Below are positions 8,586 to 16,255 of a stretch of DNA of 18,544 nucleotides, piece after piece. Every line of letters begins with the position of its first letter. The first letter of the stretch is position 1. The notes beneath the pieces were generated by a model. That model was not told where the DNA came from. It worked only from the letters and a program-made list of their open reading frames with translations, and did not search any database. Both the position numbers and the translations under genes were made by a program. The DNA comes from Bacteroidota bacterium (GTDB lineage Bacteria > Bacteroidota > Bacteroidia > NORP154): the NCBI GenBank assembly GCA_002401055.1, contig NVRZ01000038.1:1-18544 (forward strand). The letters are read 5' to 3'.

Positions 8586-9259
8586 TTTACTACGAGCTTA
8601 TACCCAACTCCTTTGACCGTTTGAATTCTTTGTTCACCAATTTTCTCTCGAAGCTTCCGGATGTGTACGTCAATGGTCCTGTCTCCAACAACAACTTCTG
8701 TACCCCAAACTTGTTCCAAAATAAAATTTCTATCAAATACCTTTCCAGGCCTGGTGCACAAGAGCTCCAGTAGTAAAAATTCTTTTTTAGGTAAGTTGAC
8801 ATCCTTCCCTTCAACGATGGCCACAAACCTCTCCTTGTCAACGATTACCGAAGCATTTTTGTCTACGATTGTGGGCGAGGTACTAGACTTGTCGCGCCTT
8901 AGAAGAGCTTTGATTTTACTGATGAGCACCTTGGGCTTTATCGGTTTGGTTATGTAATCATCCGCACCAGCTTCAAGACCATTGATTTGGGAAAAGTCTT
9001 CAGCGCGAGCTGTTAAAAAGGCAATGACAGTTGCAGCAAGGATTTTATTTTTTCTCAGCTGAATACAAGTCTCTATTCCGTCCAGTTCCGGCATCATTAA
9101 ATCGAGGAGAATCAAATCAGGGGTTGTTGCGAAGGCAGCTTCTAATGCTTCCATCCCATTGCCTGCCGTGCTAACCTCATAACCCTCTTTTTTCAGGTTG
9201 TAGCTCAGAAAATCTAGAATATCCGGTTCGTCATCTACCAATAGAATCCTGGCGCTCAT
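8582..9259 (-). CDS. Response regulator, OmpR/PhoB family
   Basis: DNA-binding partner of the downstream kinase. 225 residues: a receiver domain (1-122) with acidic pocket Asp9/Asp10, phosphorylation site Asp53 (LILLDLMMP), switch Thr83 and Lys105 (ITKPIKP), then a winged-helix effector domain (about 135-225) ending in the typical VKGVGYKL. PhoB-family regulators bind 7-bp direct repeats about 11 bp apart, and such a repeat occurs in the nearby transporter promoter region. First gene of a probable regulator-kinase-lnt operon. Upstream (minus strand, 9280-9287) TAACTTAG is one base off the -7 consensus but has no clear -33 partner. Family certain; PhoB role likely from context. Confidence 0.94.
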   Translation of the reverse strand: MSARILLVDDEPDILDFLSYNLKKEGYEVSTAGNGMEALEAAFATTPDLILLDLMMPELDGIETCIQLRKNKILAATVIAFLTARAEDFSQINGLEAGADDYITKPIKPKVLISKIKALLRRDKSSTSPTIVDKNASVIVDKERFVAIVEGKDVNLPKKEFLLLELLCTRPGKVFDRNFILEQVWGTEVVVGDRTIDVHIRKLREKIGEQRIQTVKGVGYKLVVK

Positions 9260-9334
9260 TTAGAAGAAGTATTAAGCAACTAAGTTAGAACTATTCTCAC
9301 TTAATGATTAAAGGAAGGAGGAGTAATGAAAGCT

Positions 9335-10489
9335 TTACAGAGCCACCTCAAGTTGCAGACGAAAAATGAGCTGATCATCTGAATTCTCTTGTTGATAAAG
9401 AGAAACATCCCCCTGCACTTTCAAGTTATGGCCTACAACATACTTGGAAATGACCAGCGTAACCATGGAAAGACGATTATTTCTAGTTATGATTTCCGGA
9501 ATGATCGATGTATAACGACCCGAAAACTCCCAATTGCTCTTGAGTACATAACCGATTTGCGTATTTAAACCGCTACCAGTGTAAAAAGATTCTATTTGAG
9601 TGCCTGTTGAATCGAGAATTGCTGGAGAATAAGTGGTGCTCCTGTTTGCATACTCAGCCATTATTGATAGCCCTTTGTATTTGAACATCATATCGACGAA
9701 AAATGTGCTTATATCCCGCATTTCAGTAAGTTCCTCACCTTTTTGCCCTCTTTCCCGAATTGCGTTGTCGTTATAGTCATATGTAAATCCCAGGGCCAAC
9801 TTCACCTTCTCTTCTCGTACTATATCTCCTCCAACATAATCCCCTTTACCAGAGAAGTTTCCAAATGGCAATATTTCAATTCTCTCTGTATAATCATACC
9901 CGGATTTACCACTTAGCGATTTAAAGTTTTTGCCTTCCCCCACTGAGGCAGAGATCATTTCTCTTATTACTACGGGACCAATTTTGAAATGGTGTCGCAG
10001 CTGTAATCCTTGATCACGATCCAGTGTGAACTTTGCGTTTAACAGTGAGCGGTCAACAAACTGAAGCTTTTGTGAGGATATGATCCGTTCACGATTTCCC
10101 GGTAATTTTGTCTGTCCTGCCCATAAATCAAAGTTCCCAGCAAAATTCCACTTGAGAACAGCGTCCAGAATCTGCGTGTTCACCAGATCGTATTCAATTT
10201 TATATATCAATCTAGGAGAGAAAATATATCCATCAAGTTTTAGCCTCGCTCTTTTCAGATAGAATCTATCTTCATAAATTTCTCCGCTGTAGTTGGTGTC
10301 ATTTGTGATTGTATTAATTCCTTCATATTGAGTTTGGAATCGAGCTCCAAACTTTACGCTAAAAGATGAATCTTTAGCTATTCCTTGAACTCCCTTCCCA
10401 AAAACATTGTGGATAGTGCTTTGGCTTAGCGCCAGAGTGCTATAGAGTATAATGGACACTAACAGAAGGAGATAATTCGGTGCTTTCAT
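9335..10489 (-). CDS. Outer-membrane porin, Porin_O_P (phosphate-selective) family
   Basis: A predicted outer-membrane beta-barrel that lets small anions, classically phosphate or polyphosphate, through the outer membrane. 384 residues with a signal peptide (hydrophobic 7-20, likely cleavage near ALS-Q at about 22-23). Family-like segments include VKFGARFQTQYEG, the strand pair YLKRARLKLDGY...SPRLIYKIEYD, and GQTKLPGNRERI...LQFVDRSL. Alternating strands run to the C-terminus. It is transcribed toward the PhoB-like regulator, 75 bp away, and is divergent from the Na+/phosphate transporter, so a phosphate-uptake role is the natural reading. Substrate specificity in this family is variable and cannot be read from sequence. 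Confidence 0.85.
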   Translation of the reverse strand: MKAPNYLLLLVSIILYSTLALSQSTIHNVFGKGVQGIAKDSSFSVKFGARFQTQYEGINTITNDTNYSGEIYEDRFYLKRARLKLDGYIFSPRLIYKIEYDLVNTQILDAVLKWNFAGNFDLWAGQTKLPGNRERIISSQKLQFVDRSLLNAKFTLDRDQGLQLRHHFKIGPVVIREMISASVGEGKNFKSLSGKSGYDYTERIEILPFGNFSGKGDYVGGDIVREEKVKLALGFTYDYNDNAIRERGQKGEELTEMRDISTFFVDMMFKYKGLSIMAEYANRSTTYSPAILDSTGTQIESFYTGSGLNTQIGYVLKSNWEFSGRYTSIIPEIITRNNRLSMVTLVISKYVVGHNLKVQGDVSLYQQENSDDQLIFRLQLEVAL

Positions 10490-10511
10490 TAAGATTGGTC
10501 ATTTCTGCAGA

Positions 10512-10519
10512 CAAATATG
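10512..10519 (-). promoter_or_regulatory. Possible porin promoter -7 element
   Basis: On the minus strand CATATTTG is one base off TAnnTTTG, with a TTG 22 bases upstream. The predicted start would be near 10505, about 16 nt before the porin ATG. Weak match; position is the main support. Confidence 0.35.
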
Positions 10520-10580
10520 ATATATAATTTTCTCCCTAAAACAATAAAATCGGAGATTTAACAATTTGATAATATTGAAA

Positions 10581-10598
10581 TCAAGGGTGGTTCAAGGG
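10581..10598 (+). promoter_or_regulatory. Candidate PhoB-type operator (7-bp direct repeat)
   Basis: TCAAGGG at 10581-10587 is repeated exactly at 10592-10598 with a 4-bp spacer (TGGT), an 11-bp period. PhoB boxes in Proteobacteria share this geometry (two 7-bp direct repeats, 4-bp spacer), though the sequence differs. It lies 42 bp before the transporter ATG and directly upstream of a weak -7-like TATATTTT (10604-10611), where a -33 element would normally be but is missing. This fits an activator-dependent promoter. It also lies between the two divergent genes, so it could serve the porin. The repeat is seen directly; its function is inferred. Confidence 0.45.
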
Positions 10599-10639
10599 GT
10601 ATTTATATTTTCGTCAAAGTAATTTTAAAATGGATTGAG

Positions 10640-12334
10640 ATGAGTTTTTCACTATTGAATTTTTTAGAGCTCTTAGGAGCCCTGGGCTTCTTTATTTACG
10701 GAATGAAGGTCATGAGCGAGGGCATCCAAAAAGTAGCAGGAAGCAAGATGCGCAGTATTCTTAGCGTTATGACTTCCAATAGATTTTTAGGTGTGTTTAC
10801 AGGATTTCTCATCACGGGTTTATTGCAGTCCTCCTCGGCAACAACAGTTATGGTTGTAAGCTTTGTAAATGCTGGGCTTCTGACCCTGGTTGAATCTGTA
10901 GGAGTTGTTATGGGCGCGAATATCGGAACAACAATTACCGCATGGCTTATCTCAATATTTGGCTTTAAGGTTAAAATAGCGGCGGTAGCCTTGCCAATTA
11001 TAGCGATTGGTTTTCCATTAATGTTTTCAAATCGCGGTAACCTGAAATCCTGGGCAGAAGTAATAATTGGTTTTGCCTTGTTGTTTTTGGGCCTGAACGC
11101 ACTCAAAGAATCCGTACCTGACTTGAGACAAAACCCCGAGATTCTCGAATTTTTATCAGGATATGCCAATATGGGAATGTTATCTCTGCTGACGTTTATT
11201 GCGGTGGGTACCATACTTACACTGGTGGTTCAGTCTTCAAGCGCGGCCATGGCACTAACATTAGTAATGTGTAACGAGGGCTGGATACCTTTTGAAATGG
11301 CCGCTGCGATGGTGTTGGGTGAAAACATAGGAACTACAATCACCGCGAATTTGGCCGCTATGATTGGAAATGTCCATGCCAAGAGAGCAGCCCGGGCGCA
11401 TTTCATTTTCAACGTTTTTGGGGTGGTCTGGATGTTCTTTATATTCAGGTTTTTCCTGAGTGGGATAGACAGTTTCATGCTGAGTAATTATGGGGTATCG
11501 CCTCTTAATCGTGATGACTTCACTTCGATTCCCATCGCTCTCTCTTTGTTTCACACATCATTTAATATTATCAACGTATTGCTGCTTATTGGGTTTACGC
11601 CAATCATCGCTAAAGTAGCGGAGCGAATGGTTCCCTCGAGAGGAGATGTTGATGAGGAAACAAAACTCGAATATATAGGTGGAGGAATATTGGCCACTCC
11701 GGAGCTTTCCATACTCGAGGCTAAAAAAGAGATCAAAAAATTTGGAAAAATTGCAGACCGTATGTTTGGTTTTGTTGGCGAGCTTATCGAAAATAAAGAT
11801 AGAAAGACCTTTGAAGAAGCTATGAACAGGATTCAGAAGTACGAGGACATTACGGATAAGATGGAGATTGAGATAGCCGATTATTTGACAAGAGTAGCGC
11901 AGGGTGAGTTGAGTGAGGAGCTTTCAGTGAGGATAAGAAGTATGATAAGTATGATAAATGACTTGGAGAGAATAGGCGATATCTGCTATCAGATGTCGAA
12001 GAGCATAGAAAGGAAAAATGATCAGAATGTAACATTCTCTTCTGCACAGAATGAAGGATTAAGCAGAATCTTTAAGAATATTAATGACGCTTTTGAAACC
12101 ATGACCAATAATATCAATGAAGGATTTGGTCAGGTGAATATTCGGCAGGCAGAATTAAATGAATTAACGATAAATGAGACACGTGATAAGTTGAGAAGTG
12201 AACACTTAATGCGGGTATCCAAATCTGAACATTCATTTGAAAGTGGATTATTCTACAGCGACTTGTTTATGTCTTGCGAAAAAATCGGTGACCACATTTT
12301 TAATATTAACGAGGCTGTTGTTGGTTTAAAATAA
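10640..12334 (+). CDS. Na+/phosphate cotransporter with PhoU-like C-terminal domain
   Basis: Sodium-driven phosphate importer of the inner membrane (NptA/PNaS, Na_Pi_cotrans family). 564 residues. Two inverted-repeat transport modules carry the signature pairs QSSSATT (63-69) with GANIGTT (92-98), and QSSSAAM (198-204) with GENIGTT (227-233), among about eight to ten hydrophobic segments up to about 325. The C-terminal part (about 355-564) is a soluble helical PhoU-like domain with acidic helix motifs DLERIGD (441-447) and CEKIGD (546-551). The ATG at 10640 follows an ATG at 10630 whose frame stops after two codons. Neighbours are the divergent Porin_O_P porin and a PhoB/PhoR-like pair, which support phosphate uptake. 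Family firm; regulation inferred. Confidence 0.92.
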   Translation: MSFSLLNFLELLGALGFFIYGMKVMSEGIQKVAGSKMRSILSVMTSNRFLGVFTGFLITGLLQSSSATTVMVVSFVNAGLLTLVESVGVVMGANIGTTITAWLISIFGFKVKIAAVALPIIAIGFPLMFSNRGNLKSWAEVIIGFALLFLGLNALKESVPDLRQNPEILEFLSGYANMGMLSLLTFIAVGTILTLVVQSSSAAMALTLVMCNEGWIPFEMAAAMVLGENIGTTITANLAAMIGNVHAKRAARAHFIFNVFGVVWMFFIFRFFLSGIDSFMLSNYGVSPLNRDDFTSIPIALSLFHTSFNIINVLLLIGFTPIIAKVAERMVPSRGDVDEETKLEYIGGGILATPELSILEAKKEIKKFGKIADRMFGFVGELIENKDRKTFEEAMNRIQKYEDITDKMEIEIADYLTRVAQGELSEELSVRIRSMISMINDLERIGDICYQMSKSIERKNDQNVTFSSAQNEGLSRIFKNINDAFETMTNNINEGFGQVNIRQAELNELTINETRDKLRSEHLMRVSKSEHSFESGLFYSDLFMSCEKIGDHIFNINEAVVGLK

Positions 12335-12339
12335 GCGGG

Positions 12340-12837
12340 CTACAACACTATCTCTGGAGTTGTAATAATATTACTGGTATTTAACGCCCTGTCTTGGATA
12401 TACAGTTCATAGTACATCGTGTCATAGGGGTAATTTGCTTTATACAAATTGAATTCCACGTCTATTTCCCCTCTCAATGTCTTGTTTTGAGCTTCAGGCG
12501 TGAGGTATGGTATCCTAAAATTAAGCGTATCCATATCGGAAAGTGAAGGTGAGCCATTCAATATTCCAATCCTATAGATAAAAACATCTGTTAATTCAGT
12601 TTCTGACTGATAAAGTCCAATGTCACCATCGCCGTCTGTAAAACTAATGGTTAGTAAACCTAAATGAACGTTTGGATTTCCTAGTATATCTAGTGTATCT
12701 CTGAAACTATAAGATACGAATTCAATTTGTGGTTCATCAGGGTACTTTTGATTTGAGTTGCATGATAGCATCACCGTTATTCCAATAACGGCCAACAGTA
12801 CCACCTTAAATCCTATTTTTGAGAAATAGTTCATCAA
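12340..12837 (-). CDS. Small lipoprotein of unknown function
   Basis: I do not recognise a named domain. 165 residues with a lipoprotein signal: a hydrophobic stretch (about 8-24) ending in MLSC, so Cys26 is the predicted lipidated residue, followed by a polar NSNQKYPDEP linker. The mature part is acidic and strand-rich and contains SFTDGDGDIGL, an Asp/Gly-rich loop that could bind Ca2+ and recurs in small Bacteroidota lipoproteins. The first two codons are both ATG (12837 and 12834); either could start. Its stop is 5 bp from the convergent transporter stop, and it is divergent from the LuxE-like gene across 68 bp. Probably anchored in the inner or outer membrane facing the periplasm. Confidence 0.75.
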   Translation of the reverse strand: MMNYFSKIGFKVVLLAVIGITVMLSCNSNQKYPDEPQIEFVSYSFRDTLDILGNPNVHLGLLTISFTDGDGDIGLYQSETELTDVFIYRIGILNGSPSLSDMDTLNFRIPYLTPEAQNKTLRGEIDVEFNLYKANYPYDTMYYELYIQDRALNTSNIITTPEIVL

Positions 12838-12905
12838 TATTAACTTTCAGTCAATAAAGTTACCAAATATCAAACGATTACCCTCTGTTTTTGGTATAAT
12901 GTCAA

Positions 12906-13901
12906 ATGGTTAAGCAACTTATAACAGAAATCTTCTCCATTAATGTCTCTGAACAGCTTGAGGCTTTATCTCTGAAAGTGTTCAGATTTCAATATGAAAA
13001 TAACCTGATTTATAGAGATTTTGTAAACAATCTAGGTATCTCGAATCGAGAGGTGCGCTCTATTCGAGATATTCCATTCTTGCCGGTTGAGGTCTTTAAA
13101 AAGCATAAGGTAATCTCTGGCAATGAAAAGGTACAGGCAGTGTTTAAAAGCAGTGGTACCACCGGAGGATTAGGCTCTAGTCACGTTATAACGGATCTCT
13201 CAGTGTATAACCGGAGTTTCACCAATTGCTTTGAGCTATTTTATGGAAAGCCTTCAAATTATTGCATATTGGCTCTGCTGCCTTCGTATCTGGATAACGC
13301 AGAATCTTCATTGATTTACATGGTGGACGAATTTATTAAAAGTAGTGGGCATCCGGATGGTGGTTTTTATCTTGATAACCTGAATGAGTTAGAAGAAAAG
13401 CTCAGTGAACTCTCGAATAGGGGTGACCAAATATTATTATTTGGTGTGTCTTTTGCTCTACTTGATTTTTGTGCAAAGAAGTCTGCAAAGAATATTGATT
13501 GGAGCAATGTGACGGTGATGGAAACTGGCGGAATGAAGGGGCGGAGAAAGGAGATAATCCGAGCTGACCTACACAAACAATTAATGGAAGTTCTGAAAGT
13601 GAAGAGCATCCATTCTGAATATGGAATGACTGAGCTGCTTTCGCAATCCTATTCTAAGGGAGAAGGATTATTTAACAGCCCTCCCTGGAAAAAAGTGTTG
13701 ATTCGTGACGTAAACGATCCGCTGAGTTATGTTGATTATGGCATGAGAGGTGGAATCAATATTATTGATTTGGCTAATATTTATTCATGCGCCTTTATTA
13801 GCACGGCCGATCTTGGATTGGCATATGAGAACGGTTCGTTTGAAGTGCTTGGCAGATTTGATAACAGCGATTTAAGAGGCTGTAATCTGCTCTTGGAGTA
13901 A
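12906..13901 (+). CDS. LuxE-like acyl-protein synthetase / adenylating enzyme
   Basis: 331 residues resembling the LuxE acyl-protein synthetase family, a relative of the ANL adenylating enzymes that activate a carboxylic acid with ATP. Visible ANL-type motifs: SSGTTGG (82-88, phosphate-binding loop), ETGG (206-209), SEYGMTEL (237-244), STADLG (299-304) and GRFDNSDLRG (316-325). It ends almost at once after the hinge motif, so the usual C-terminal ANL domain with the catalytic Lys is absent, as in LuxE. Cys326 lies five residues from the C-terminus, reminiscent of the C-terminal acyl-accepting Cys of LuxE. No LuxC, LuxD or luciferase genes are nearby, so bioluminescence is not implied. Transcribed alone; substrate unknown. 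Confidence 0.75.
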   Translation: MVKQLITEIFSINVSEQLEALSLKVFRFQYENNLIYRDFVNNLGISNREVRSIRDIPFLPVEVFKKHKVISGNEKVQAVFKSSGTTGGLGSSHVITDLSVYNRSFTNCFELFYGKPSNYCILALLPSYLDNAESSLIYMVDEFIKSSGHPDGGFYLDNLNELEEKLSELSNRGDQILLFGVSFALLDFCAKKSAKNIDWSNVTVMETGGMKGRRKEIIRADLHKQLMEVLKVKSIHSEYGMTELLSQSYSKGEGLFNSPPWKKVLIRDVNDPLSYVDYGMRGGINIIDLANIYSCAFISTADLGLAYENGSFEVLGRFDNSDLRGCNLLLE

Positions 13902-13906
13902 GCAGA
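13886..13906. terminator. Weak stem-loop between convergent genes
   Basis: TCTGCT (13886-13891) pairs with AGCAGA (13901-13906) around a 9-nt loop that contains the LuxE-like gene's stop. The 6-bp stem lies exactly between the convergent stops of that gene and tyrS and could form on either transcript. No T-run follows on either strand, so terminator function is doubtful. Confidence 0.25.
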
Positions 13907-15184
13907 CTAACTCACCGTTACCAGATGGTAGTTCTTCTTCCCTTTCTGAATCAATATGTACTTATTGCTAAGTAGGTCCTTTGAATCGACTTTGTAATCT
14001 TCGCTTTCAATCTTGGTTTTATTCACACTGATACCACCACCGCTTATGCTTCTTCTGGCCTCACTCTTCGAGGCCAACACCTCGGTTTTGTCGGTAAGAA
14101 ATTCTACTATACCGACCCCAATCTCAATGTCAGATTTAGCAATATTGGACTGAGGAACACCTTCAAATATATCGAGTAGGCTCTCTTCGGTAAGCTCTTT
14201 AAGTGCTTCAGCCGTTCCTTTGCCAAAAAGTATTTCAGAAGCGGTTATTGCTGTTTTGAGGTCCTTTTCAGAATGTACTCTAATGGTAATCTCTTCAGCC
14301 AGTGTTCTTTGAAGTACTCTCAGGTGCGGTGCTTCGGCCTGCTCCTGTTCAACTCGCTCTATCTCTTCTTTTGTTTTCGTTGAAAAAATTCTGATGTATT
14401 TGGAAGCATCCTCATCTGAAGCGTTTAGCCAGAATTGGTAGAATTTGTAAGGTGATGTTCTTTTGGGGTCTAGCCAAATATTGCCTTCGTCACTCTTTCC
14501 AAATTTAGTTCCATCGCTCTTCGTCAGTAGTGGGCAAGTGAGTGCATAAGCTTTTCCTTCTTCTTTTCTGCGAATTAGTTCTGTGCCAGATGTAATGTTT
14601 CCCCATTGATCAGAACCACCCATTTGAAGTAAACAATTCTTATTCTTGAATAGCCACAGAAAATCATAGCCCTGAAATAATTGGTAAGAGAATTCCGTGA
14701 ATGACATGCCACCTTCCAGACGATTTTTAACTGAGTCTTTTGAAATCATGTAGCTCACGGTCAGGTGTTTTCCGATGTCGCGAAAAAACTCGAAAATATC
14801 CATCCCCTTGTAGAAATCGTAGTTATTGATCATAACAGCTTTGTTGTCTCCACTTTTAAAGTCGAGAAATTTCTCTAGCTGCACCTTGATTGACCTTACA
14901 TTTTCATTCAACGTATCTTCATCAAGCAATTGACGTTCCTTGTCTTTTCCAGAAGGGTCGCCAATCATACCTGTAGCGCCGCCAACCAAAGCAATGGGTT
15001 TATGGCCCGCGCGCTGAAAGTGTACCAAAAGCATTACAGTTACGAGATTCCCAACTGTAAGAGAAGAAGCTGTTGGGTCGAACCCAATATATCCGGTAGT
15101 GCTACCAGTATCAAGCTCATCTTCCGTGCCTGGCATGATGTCCTTCAGCAGACCTCTCCATTCCAGTTCTTTAACAAAATTCAT
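13907..15184 (-). CDS. tyrS: Tyrosyl-tRNA synthetase
   Basis: Charges tRNA-Tyr with tyrosine; a class I synthetase. 425 residues, typical for the bacterial TyrS form. The Rossmann core begins GYIGFDPTASSL (31-42), followed by GGATGMIGDPSG (68-79), QMGGSDQWGNI (187-197) and the KMSKS-equivalent KFGKS (227-231). The C-terminal S4-like RNA-binding domain is at about 357-425 (RRSISGGGISVN). The HIGH motif reads TVGN (43-46): Asn at the last position is known elsewhere, but Thr in place of the first His is unusual. The start MNFVKELEWRGL fits the family. The stop is 5 bp from the convergent LuxE-like gene, and a full -7 promoter match lies just upstream. Very sure of function. Confidence 0.96.
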   Translation of the reverse strand: MNFVKELEWRGLLKDIMPGTEDELDTGSTTGYIGFDPTASSLTVGNLVTVMLLVHFQRAGHKPIALVGGATGMIGDPSGKDKERQLLDEDTLNENVRSIKVQLEKFLDFKSGDNKAVMINNYDFYKGMDIFEFFRDIGKHLTVSYMISKDSVKNRLEGGMSFTEFSYQLFQGYDFLWLFKNKNCLLQMGGSDQWGNITSGTELIRRKEEGKAYALTCPLLTKSDGTKFGKSDEGNIWLDPKRTSPYKFYQFWLNASDEDASKYIRIFSTKTKEEIERVEQEQAEAPHLRVLQRTLAEEITIRVHSEKDLKTAITASEILFGKGTAEALKELTEESLLDIFEGVPQSNIAKSDIEIGVGIVEFLTDKTEVLASKSEARRSISGGGISVNKTKIESEDYKVDSKDLLSNKYILIQKGKKNYHLVTVS

Positions 15185-15201
15185 ATCTGACGTATTTGGG
15201 T

Positions 15202-15209
15202 CAAAGATA
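15202..15209 (-). promoter_or_regulatory. tyrS promoter -7 element
   Basis: On the minus strand TATCTTTG fully matches TAnnTTTG. The predicted transcript start near 15195 leaves a leader of about 11 nt to the tyrS ATG. No clear TTG lies at the expected -33 distance. No T-box-like leader fits in this 48-bp spacer. Confidence 0.55.
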
Positions 15210-15232
15210 ATTAAATAAGGTATTTTTATTCT

Positions 15233-16249
15233 ATGGTATTTGTAACAGGTGGAACTGGATTATTGGGAGCTAGAATTATATTTGATTTGCTTAATTCTGG
15301 CGTGCCAGTGCGCGCGCTTAAAAGAGAATCCAGCGACCTATCAATAATTGAAAGCACGTTCAAATTTTACGAGAACGAATCCCAGAAAAATAACTACGAA
15401 TCTATAGAATGGGTAGAAGGTGACATTACAGATATTGCTTCTTTGAACATCGCCATGCAGGGAGTGGATAAGGTCTACCACTGCGCCGCTATGGTGTCCT
15501 TTCATCCCAAAGCCCGAGAAAGGATGATGCACGTAAACATCCAGGGTACGGCCAATGTGGTGAACGCTTGTATCGATAATTCTGTTGGCAAACTCTGCTT
15601 TGCAAGCTCTGTAGCTTCGCTTGGTAGAAATACGAAAGGCGATCCAACAACAGAGGAAACATATTGGAAATCGAATTCAGATAATACTAATTACTCCATA
15701 AGCAAATACGCGTCTGAGCAAGAAGTTTGGCGTGGATCGGAAGAGGGACTAGATGTAGTAATCGTAAATCCAACCATAATTATAGGCCCTGGAAACTGGA
15801 AAAAAAGCAGCGCACGAATGTTTTTAAATGTGTGGAGAGGACTGGACTATTATACTTCCGGAAGAAATGGGTTTGTAGATATTAGGGATGTATCAAAGGC
15901 AATGATATTGCTGATGGACAGCGACATTAAATCGGAAAGATATCTGTTGAACTCAGAAAATCTTGCTTTCAGAGATGTATTTAACTGGATTGCGGATTCC
16001 TTGGATAAGAAAAGACCGACTATTGAGATAACTAAGTTTAAATCTGAGATTTTCTGGAGACTGGATAAGTTGAAATCTCTGCTAACTGGATCAAAGCGTT
16101 CAATTACGAAAGAAATCGCCCGTGAATCTGGCAAAGTACATGCTTACTCAAGTGAGAAGATTAAAAAGGAATTAAATATGGAGTTTATTCCAATCAAGAA
16201 AGCAATAGGGGATACTGGCAAAATCTTTTTAGCGCAACAATCCCAATAG
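15233..16249 (+). CDS. NAD(P)-dependent epimerase/dehydratase (extended SDR)
   Basis: A short-chain dehydrogenase/reductase of the extended class, most like dihydroflavonol-4-reductase or 3-beta-HSD-type sugar or steroid enzymes. 338 residues. The nucleotide-binding TGGTGLLG is at 5-12 in a Rossmann start (VFVTGGTGLLGARI), acidic GDITD at 63-67, CAAMVSF (84-90), catalytic Ser near 125-126 (FASSVAS), and Tyr154/Lys158 (NYSISK). The substrate-binding C-terminal half is variable and gives no clue to the reaction. The ATG at 15233 starts directly with the Rossmann strand, so little N-terminal sequence can be missing. Divergent from tyrS across 48 bp and 6 bp from the convergent DUF4296 gene. Fold certain, substrate unknown. 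Confidence 0.88.
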   Translation: MVFVTGGTGLLGARIIFDLLNSGVPVRALKRESSDLSIIESTFKFYENESQKNNYESIEWVEGDITDIASLNIAMQGVDKVYHCAAMVSFHPKARERMMHVNIQGTANVVNACIDNSVGKLCFASSVASLGRNTKGDPTTEETYWKSNSDNTNYSISKYASEQEVWRGSEEGLDVVIVNPTIIIGPGNWKKSSARMFLNVWRGLDYYTSGRNGFVDIRDVSKAMILLMDSDIKSERYLLNSENLAFRDVFNWIADSLDKKRPTIEITKFKSEIFWRLDKLKSLLTGSKRSITKEIARESGKVHAYSSEKIKKELNMEFIPIKKAIGDTGKIFLAQQSQ

Positions 16250-16255
16250 CTAGCA

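Noticed and set aside
9311..9382. Shine-Dalgarno-like AAGGAGGAG followed by ATG (9326) on the plus strand
   Set aside because: The frame is only 18 codons, runs antisense into the porin 3' end, and this phylum does not generally use Shine-Dalgarno sites.
10696..11214. A 172-codon open frame on the minus strand inside the Na+/Pi transporter gene
   Set aside because: It is antisense to clearly conserved transporter motifs and its translation resembles no family; a shadow of the real gene.
12342..12363. ACAAC...GTTGT inverted repeat at the transporter/lipoprotein junction as a terminator
   Set aside because: Only five pairs with a mismatched interior and no T-run; well within chance in AT-rich DNA.
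12906..13901. Bioluminescence system suggested by the LuxE-like gene
   Set aside because: No luxA, luxB, luxC or luxD homologue is present; the neighbours are a lipoprotein and tyrS.
15185..15232. T-box or other riboswitch upstream of tyrS
   Set aside because: The spacer is 48 bp with a -7 element in it, leaving a leader of about 11 nt, too short for any such structure.
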